Both the position numbers and the translations under genes were made by a program. This document shows, piece after piece, positions 60,001 through 64,000 of a DNA stretch of 64,000 nucleotides. Below the pieces are notes generated by a model. It worked only from the letters and a program-made list of their open reading frames with translations, did not search any database and was not told where the DNA came from. The DNA is from G965279335 sp965279285 (GTDB lineage Bacteria > Pseudomonadota > Gammaproteobacteria > DSM-16500): NCBI GenBank assembly GCA_965279285.1, contig OZ257148.1, positions 806,001 through 870,000 of the forward strand, given 5' to 3'. Position 1 is the stretch's first letter. Every line of letters starts with the position of its first letter.

Positions 60001-61357
60001 TTTTCACGGCGAGAGTCATTACAAATTAGTTGCACCAATATTAAAGATTGCTTATGGTGCTCAATCGCAAGCTATCTTTATTTATTTAAAGAATAAAATT
60101 GCTGAGTTAAGCGGCTCTCAACCGTATAAAATGATGCAAGAGTGTTTGCTTTACAATAAGGATAATAAAAAAATTGCAATAACACCTCTTGCTCATTATA
60201 TCATTAAAGAACTGCTTCAGGCGGGCATCATAAGCATTCAGGAGGTTGAGGAAAAGTTTTTTTTAGTTAAACAAACTTCTGATTATATCAATACGATTAA
60301 AAAAATATTGAAAAAAGATGAGGTAGAGGCGCCTTTTTATTATAAAAATTTGCGCGCAGAAGATATTGAGCATTTAAAAATGTACCTTCAAAAGTTTGCT
60401 GCTCCTCAAGAGCTTAAGTATTTCGAACAATTACAATTAGCAATACCGCGTCATTTCATTGATGAAAAATCAGCGCAAGCGCCAGCTGTTAATCCGATGA
60501 GTAATATGTCGTTAACTTCTGAGGGATCATCTGGTTCAACATTGGTCTCATCCTCTTCAGTAACGCCTGGGCTAATTAATTCTCCGCCTCCAGGGCTTGC
60601 GCCTAGTGCTCCACCTAATAGTAATCCGCCTGATTATGAAGTGAGTGGCGGCGCGCTTCCGCCGCCTTATAGCTCAGTTACTGAATTACCGCAGCAAATT
60701 GATGTAGCATCAGCTGTTATACCATCTGTTTCTTCTTCAGTTGCCGTAAGTGGTTCTCAGCAAGTATCAACCATTGTGGCGCCTCCGCTAGTTGCACCTA
60801 TTATTCAAGCTGACACAGTAAATAAATTTTCTCAGCCTGTTTTATCAGTGCTAATTGGGCATTTAAAAAATATTTTAGAGTCTATGAATCTTGCTAATGA
60901 AGATCAAAATTTATGTGATGATCTTATCCCTATCATTGCGCGTCGACTGCTTGTGCTTAGCGTGAATTTGTCTTCGCTTGCTCCATTGGTTGGCGATACT
61001 AAAGATAGTTTGTCATCTGAGTCTGTTGCATCAGCGGTGTCAACCAGGGTAAAGGACTCTCCATCATCAGTTGCAACATTTTCAGTATTTTCGCCAGTGC
61101 TGACATTGCCTATGTCAATTGCGGTTGTTCCTTCTGTGTCAGTAGAGGCGGTATTGCAGCTTAAGTTAATTGCATCGATTAAGCATGTGGAGGGCATAAT
61201 TAAATTGTTATTGATTGCTGAAAAAGACTCATTTCTCCATGATGACTATTTAGTATTGGCGGGGCGTAAGTTAAATACATTAGGTTTAAGTTTTTCTTCG
61301 GGTCAAGTAGAGGGTAATAGAAAAACTAACTTTACTCCTCCGGCTGCGACTATTTGA
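57092..61357 (+). CDS. Giant internally duplicated ankyrin-like protein, putative secreted effector
   Basis: A 1421-aa protein I do not recognise. Residues 31-531 and 633-1135 are homologous (LLKVIKGMGVAP / LIETIKSMGVAP; ALDYAAEYANPHAMRWLI / PLDYATEYANLYAVQWLI; ILIENGADFWG / ILLDNGADIFG; EKSAQAPAVNP / QKSARPPAVNP), each built of ankyrin-like helical pairs. Each half is followed by a Pro/Ser/Thr-rich linker. Residues 1250-1299 and 1354-1407 form another, smaller pair of related helical modules. The second linker contains PSAP (1171-1174), PPDY (1179-1182) and PPPY (1190-1193). No signal peptide is present. GAGGAG lies upstream, and TATAAT at 57049-57054 may be the -10. A host-targeted effector is likely but unproven. 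Confidence 0.85.
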   Translation: MAKSGPGIVDSKTAKDKKSETPLAASDCIPLLKVIKGMGVAPTATKLEVEAKLNAVFTKNLKVEDVVDEAGRSALDYAAEYANPHAMRWLIDKFSFISKTKIINKIDTNALRPSTVLLRHIYSDAIDAKKATPKMRHEIECRNSILRILIENGADFWGLFLWENSFYNSPIYEAARKGNRALLEIFFQELRANKAKLNKDFSFEELIAQATHGDQLDYVLKRVKQFTTLWQKSRSATFDAKQIISYDIAKVIDAPIRNKNTRALQMLLIYEMPTVLPFEADKIGQMDCSLISYVFTVNKNLSGNINDAKEINTILRKRGVQATINDLAYAVSHDWLDVVKIIVEDYSVLPTGGYTFISKYDRSGPTKRESLLELAIKIKSISMFAYFKEQVIRQKGALPYDKMRDFVVSNIGYGGKLNIELVHYILNELFQVCLTLQGLSAILTFCLEKRVHNSEPANYDYLLALKLVVNMDHVNALNALKKLNKNYIEDLQAVLLRFDDKGPGDFLTKLLATLPQFSLDQKSARPPAVNPNARPQSVVHGSSAAIMLPSSSATTEAVAQATDQPSLVLPNTPAPSAPSAPSQSIAGIVPLRDKGLAGMVVSPDTKEKNSSVERAAAIDNKQDVKLATPPNRLLIETIKSMGVAPKDGKEQMYAKLNAIFKLYPHVDGIVEEVVEKKRERKYPLDYATEYANLYAVQWLIEKLGGDTRYCLNTINHGEKSTIIRGISYSDKIDADTATPEKRREIECRASIAQILLDNGADIFGPHNSFGSMYAPDGQYTDLDLVASAAARSGNNNFLEIFFNRFKNAGEWYKKFFNYQRLITSACSSDQLGYVLKHISELQAVKPVSYVVSLVKGNSLDNIKLLLLYNMMATRFEEGIQGDNLDQAQAMSSCRKYVCSSLAGSIFLDNDKKKSTEEVKDMLQRYGIVPLVEDLAAAVSAGRLDVVKMLVEEYKVSLSLNCSYTSVDRFGFHGESHYKLVAPILKIAYGAQSQAIFIYLKNKIAELSGSQPYKMMQECLLYNKDNKKIAITPLAHYIIKELLQAGIISIQEVEEKFFLVKQTSDYINTIKKILKKDEVEAPFYYKNLRAEDIEHLKMYLQKFAAPQELKYFEQLQLAIPRHFIDEKSAQAPAVNPMSNMSLTSEGSSGSTLVSSSSVTPGLINSPPPGLAPSAPPNSNPPDYEVSGGALPPPYSSVTELPQQIDVASAVIPSVSSSVAVSGSQQVSTIVAPPLVAPIIQADTVNKFSQPVLSVLIGHLKNILESMNLANEDQNLCDDLIPIIARRLLVLSVNLSSLAPLVGDTKDSLSSESVASAVSTRVKDSPSSVATFSVFSPVLTLPMSIAVVPSVSVEAVLQLKLIASIKHVEGIIKLLLIAEKDSFLHDDYLVLAGRKLNTLGLSFSSGQVEGNRKTNFTPPAATI

Positions 61358-61451
61358 TGATAGTAAAAATCTTTCTATATAACGGTTTAGCGATAAAAGT
61401 ATGTATGAGTGTGGCGCTTAAAATGAGGGAGTGTTTAGCTTAGGGAGGTGG

Positions 61452-61488
61452 TTGACATAGCAAAATAAAGTACTTAATATAATACTTT
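61452..61488 (+). promoter_or_regulatory. Promoter and palindromic operator of the Phd-VapC pair
   Basis: TTGACA at 61452-61457 and a TAATAT hexamer at 61475-61480 (17-base spacing) or TATAAT at 61478-61483 form the promoter. Overlapping it, AAAGTA (61467-61472) and TACTTT (61483-61488) are inverted around ten AT bases, a likely operator for autoregulation by the antitoxin. Confidence 0.55.
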
Positions 61489-61512
61489 ATAATGTGCTCG
61501 ATGAGGTTTAAA

Positions 61513-61785
61513 ATGCATACTATTCCAGCATCGGAAGTTAAGCGGCGCGGGATTACTGTTTTGGAGGAAGCTTTAAAAAATGGGCCGATTCATATTATTA
61601 AAAACAGTCGCTTAGCCTGTGTTGTTCTTAGTGAGGAAGATTATGCTGATCTTTTACGCAAAGCAAATTTAATTGAGTCATCTAGTTTGTGGAGCTTGCT
61701 GGGAGATCGTCCTTGGGTAGGCAAGCGCAACAAGGATGATATTGATCAGCAGATTAAAGTTGAGCGTGGTGGTTGGAAAAAATAA
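61513..61785 (+). CDS. Phd/YefM-type antitoxin of a VapC toxin
   Basis: A 90-aa antitoxin: MHTIPASEVKRRGITVLEEALKNGPIHIIKNSRLACVVLSEEDYADLLRKA is the Phd/YefM N-terminal domain, followed by a toxin-binding tail (SSSLWSLLGDRPW). The GAGG six bases before the ATG at 61513 fixes the start; an upstream start at 61492 would place that ribosome-binding site inside the gene. The stop codon shares one base with the ATG of the toxin. Confidence 0.9.
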   Translation: MHTIPASEVKRRGITVLEEALKNGPIHIIKNSRLACVVLSEEDYADLLRKANLIESSSLWSLLGDRPWVGKRNKDDIDQQIKVERGGWKK

Positions 61786-62195
61786 TGATAGCTTTTCTTG
61801 ATACTTGCGCGATTATTTATTGGGTTGAGATGAGAGATCCTCAATATCAGCAGTTTGCTGATAAGCTTCATCGTTTGCGTAAGGAGTATGGGTTATTTAC
61901 TTTTGCAGCTTCTGAGTTGAGCTTGTTGGAGTGTAGAGTCAAGCCATTACGCGAGAAAAACACTGCTGTTTTGCAGCGTTATCAAAATTTTTTTGTCGCC
62001 GAAGACCTTAATTTGATACCGATAAGTTTAACAGTGATTGATAGAGCAGCTACACTTCGTGCGGATTATAATATGCCAACACCTGATGCAATTCAGGCCG
62101 CTGCTGCATTTTTGATCACGGATAGTAAAGTTATTTTTATCACTGGTGATAAAGCATTTAAAAAAATTCCTCACCTGCATGTTTTGCTTGTTTAG
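61785..62195 (+). CDS. vapC: VapC-family PIN-domain toxin
   Basis: A 136-aa PIN-domain ribonuclease that would cut specific tRNAs or rRNA when freed from its antitoxin. The acidic metal-binding residues are visible: Asp6 in FLDTCAIIYW, Glu49 in LSLLECRV, Asp101 in PTPDAIQAA and Asp122 in ITGDKAF. I use the ATG at 61785, which overlaps the antitoxin stop by one base; the TTG at 61773 lies inside the antitoxin. All catalytic positions are present, so the toxin appears intact, unlike the RelE at 53.2 kb. Confidence 0.92.
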   Translation: MIAFLDTCAIIYWVEMRDPQYQQFADKLHRLRKEYGLFTFAASELSLLECRVKPLREKNTAVLQRYQNFFVAEDLNLIPISLTVIDRAATLRADYNMPTPDAIQAAAAFLITDSKVIFITGDKAFKKIPHLHVLLV

Positions 62196-62340
62196 GCGGC
62201 AGTATATTAATGGACAACATTATATCCATTATCTCCATTTTTTGATTATAATAGACATTATTGTGTCTCTTAATAAAGGGTTCTGCGATTAAAAGACAAT
62301 GAATAATTACGTTTTTTTAACTTTATTTTACGACTGATTC

Positions 62341-62823
62341 ATGCCAACAATGACAATAGCAATAAACACATTTTTATCTGATGAAGAGGCAACGTTTGCT
62401 TACGCGGCTAAACTTGCTGCGGTTGTGGGCGATACAGCTGTTATTTTTTTATATGGTCAATTAGGTGCGGGAAAAACAACATTTTCTCGCGGTTTTTTAC
62501 ATTATTTGGGTTATCAGGGTACTGTTAAAAGTCCTACCTATACTTTGGTTGAGCCTTATGATTTAGGCACACAGCAAGTGTTTCATTTTGATTTTTATCG
62601 TTTACATGATCCGCATGAATTAGAATATATTGGTATTCGTGATTATTTTGTTCCTCAGGCTATTTGTTTGATTGAATGGCCTGAGCATGGTGTTGGAATG
62701 CTACCTATACCTGACTTATCTTGCTATATTGAATTGAATGGCGAGGGAAGAACCATTAAACTAGAGCCAGTCTCTGCTCGTGGCGCAGAAATTTTGCAAA
62801 GATTTAAACAAACGAATTCATAG
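62341..62823 (+). CDS. tsaE: tRNA threonylcarbamoyladenosine biosynthesis ATPase TsaE
   Basis: TsaE (YjeE) works with TsaB and TsaD in making t6A37 of tRNAs. The 160-aa protein has Walker A GQLGAGKTTFSRG (39-51), YQGTVKSPTYTLVEPY, HFDFYRLHDPHELEYIG and LIEWPEHG, all typical. No convincing ribosome-binding site is visible; an ATG at 62350 is an alternative start. amiC follows after 13 bp, the conserved order (yjeE-amiB-mutL in E. coli). Confidence 0.96.
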   Translation: MPTMTIAINTFLSDEEATFAYAAKLAAVVGDTAVIFLYGQLGAGKTTFSRGFLHYLGYQGTVKSPTYTLVEPYDLGTQQVFHFDFYRLHDPHELEYIGIRDYFVPQAICLIEWPEHGVGMLPIPDLSCYIELNGEGRTIKLEPVSARGAEILQRFKQTNS

Positions 62824-62836
62824 GTAGGAATAGAAG

Positions 62837-64000
62837 TTGCGTCAGTATTTATTAATTTTTATTATCATTTTTAGTTTATTACAGTCCATGGTGGCTCAGG
62901 CTGCTGCTGCACGTTTAACACATATTCAAATTATTAAAACAGCTACCTTAAGTCGGGTTATTTTATCTCTTAGCGCGAGTAGGCAGCCTCATATCAGTCA
63001 TTTAAATAATCCCAACCGGATAGTCTTGGATTTAGCAGACACAGTGTTAACAGAGCAGTTAAAAAATTTAAATTTACCTACGCAAACGATTATGAGTATT
63101 AGCAGTGCATATCCGCAAGCTAATCATTTGGTCTTAACCTTGGCATTAACTTCGAGCGCAAAAATCACTATCATACCTACAGTAAAAAGTAATCGTTTTA
63201 TATTAGATGTCGCAAGTGCTGAGAAATCAGTAGATTTAGATTCGGGTGTTCGATTGTTTAAAGCGCGAAGTAAACCTTTGATTGCTCGTACAAAGCTGCT
63301 GAGTTTTGATTCCTCTAAGTTAAAGCGTGTACCCGTGAGAATTTCTAATATAAAAAAAAGTAATATTCTGACTATAGTAATTGATCCAGGTCATGGCGGC
63401 AAAGATCCGGGTGCTATTGGTGATAATGGTACAAAAGAAAAAGATGTTGTACTTTCTATCGCAAAAAAACTAGCACAACAAATTAATCAGCACCCTAATA
63501 TGCATGCAGTATTAACGCGTGATGGTGATTATTTTGTTCCCCTGCGTGATCGAATAAGATTAGCACGAAAAGATAAAGCCGATTTATTTATGTCTATTCA
63601 TGCGGACTCATATTTTAATTCATTAGCGAGCGGCGCTTCTGTGTATACATTATCGCATCGCGGCGCGACCAGTGAGGCGGCGCGTTGGTTAGCGAGAAGA
63701 GAAAATTATTCAGAATTAGGTGGTGTTGATTTAGGTGAGCTAGGTGATCAAAGCTATTTGTTACGTTCTGTGTTAATTGATTTAGCTCAAACTGCAACGA
63801 CCACTGATAGTATGCGTTTAGGTTCGTTGATGCTACGTTCTTTAGATGCGATGACAAAATTGCGTTATTCGCGCGTAGAACAAGCCCCTTTTGTGGTCTT
63901 AAAATCACCGGATATTCCATCCGTATTGGTGGAAACAGGTTTTATATCGAATGTTCGTGAAGAAAAGCGTTTGCAAGACCAGGCTTATCAAGCACAATTA
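62837..64000 (+). CDS. amiC: N-acetylmuramoyl-L-alanine amidase (AmiB/AmiC type), truncated by window end
   Basis: A periplasmic amidase that splits septal peptidoglycan, activated via the FtsEX pathway. The visible 388 codons start at a TTG seven bases after AGGA and show a signal peptide (YLLIFIIIFSLLQSMVAQAAA), an AMIN domain (about 25-130, THIQIIKTATLSRVILSL) that binds peptidoglycan, and the Amidase_3 domain: VIDPGHGGKDPGAIG (first zinc His), KEKDVVLSIAKKLA, LFMSIHADSYF (second His) and VLVETGFISNVREE with the catalytic glutamate. The gene runs off the right edge; a LysM region and mutL probably follow. FtsEX is encoded at 25-27 kb. Confidence 0.95.
   Translation, partial: MRQYLLIFIIIFSLLQSMVAQAAAARLTHIQIIKTATLSRVILSLSASRQPHISHLNNPNRIVLDLADTVLTEQLKNLNLPTQTIMSISSAYPQANHLVLTLALTSSAKITIIPTVKSNRFILDVASAEKSVDLDSGVRLFKARSKPLIARTKLLSFDSSKLKRVPVRISNIKKSNILTIVIDPGHGGKDPGAIGDNGTKEKDVVLSIAKKLAQQINQHPNMHAVLTRDGDYFVPLRDRIRLARKDKADLFMSIHADSYFNSLASGASVYTLSHRGATSEAARWLARRENYSELGGVDLGELGDQSYLLRSVLIDLAQTATTTDSMRLGSLMLRSLDAMTKLRYSRVEQAPFVVLKSPDIPSVLVETGFISNVREEKRLQDQAYQAQL

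Noticed and set aside
1..64000. tRNA, rRNA, tmRNA, riboswitch, IS transposase, prophage or integron genes
   Set aside because: I looked for cloverleaf TPsiC-type motifs, transposase and integrase motifs and long non-coding conserved blocks in all gaps and found none I could support.

Overview
The window is 64 kb of AT-rich (roughly high-30s percent GC by eye) chromosomal DNA from a gammaproteobacterium. Gene content and order (ftsN-like/hslVU, lptD-surA-pdxA, rsmD/ftsYEX/rpoH, pilMNO(P)Q-aroK, tsaE-amiC) are gammaproteobacterial. The full homogentisate pathway, a class I aldolase, many ProP/EmrB-type transporters and several large, unrecognised, solenoid-like proteins suggest a host-associated member of the Legionellales (Legionella/Coxiella/Aquicella-like). 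That placement is an inference; no rRNA or tRNA gene is present to fix it.

Layout. 1-6.6 kb: end of an FtsN-like SPOR protein, hslV-hslU-DUF971, an orphan 367-aa protein, rpiA, two small orphans, and rpe with a VOC protein. 6.7-10.9 kb: waaA, an MHS-family transporter, a HolD-like clamp-loader protein, coaD and a ferredoxin. 10.9-16.8 kb (minus strand): lptD-surA-pdxA-tolC, divergent from amgK-murU. 18.6-28.3 kb: cfa, comM, rpoH, a 689-aa TPR-like gene, ftsX-ftsE-ftsY and rsmD. 28.3-34.8 kb: trpS, a tiny membrane protein, a LysR/reductase/MarC/PH-domain cluster, and ubiA-pdxB. 34.8-41.9 kb: mrcA divergent from pilM-N-O(P)-Q-aroK. 42.8-47.4 kb: hemE, yheT, emrAB. 47.7-53.0 kb: tyrosine catabolism (hppD, fah, maiA, hisC-type aminotransferase, hmgA). 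53.1-57 kb: a RelBE-type pair, class I fba, bcp and a short archaeal/eukaryotic-type proS. 57-61.4 kb: a 1421-aa internally duplicated protein. 61.5-64 kb: a Phd/VapC pair, tsaE and the start of amiC.

How the genes work together. Envelope assembly is heavily represented (LptD, SurA, WaaA, PBP1a, FtsEX, AmiC, MurU/AmgK, TolC). PdxA and PdxB both serve DXP-dependent PLP synthesis. PilM-N-O(P)-Q with ComM suggests type IV pili and natural transformation. TolC and EmrAB could form one efflux pump. The five tyrosine-catabolic genes would turn tyrosine into fumarate plus acetoacetate.

The most unusual content is threefold. First, a family of large perfect-hairpin elements (11 loci, about 130-300 bp, core GGTGGGCACGCTGCGC and its complement) lies between genes; it splits operons, abuts or supplies stop codons, and shows arm covariation, internal expansion and inversion. 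Second, a CIRCE-like operator sits on the predicted start site of rpoH. Third, there are lineage-specific putative effectors: the 1421-aa duplicated protein carrying PSAP and PPxY motifs, and the 689-aa TPR protein inserted between ftsX and rpoH.
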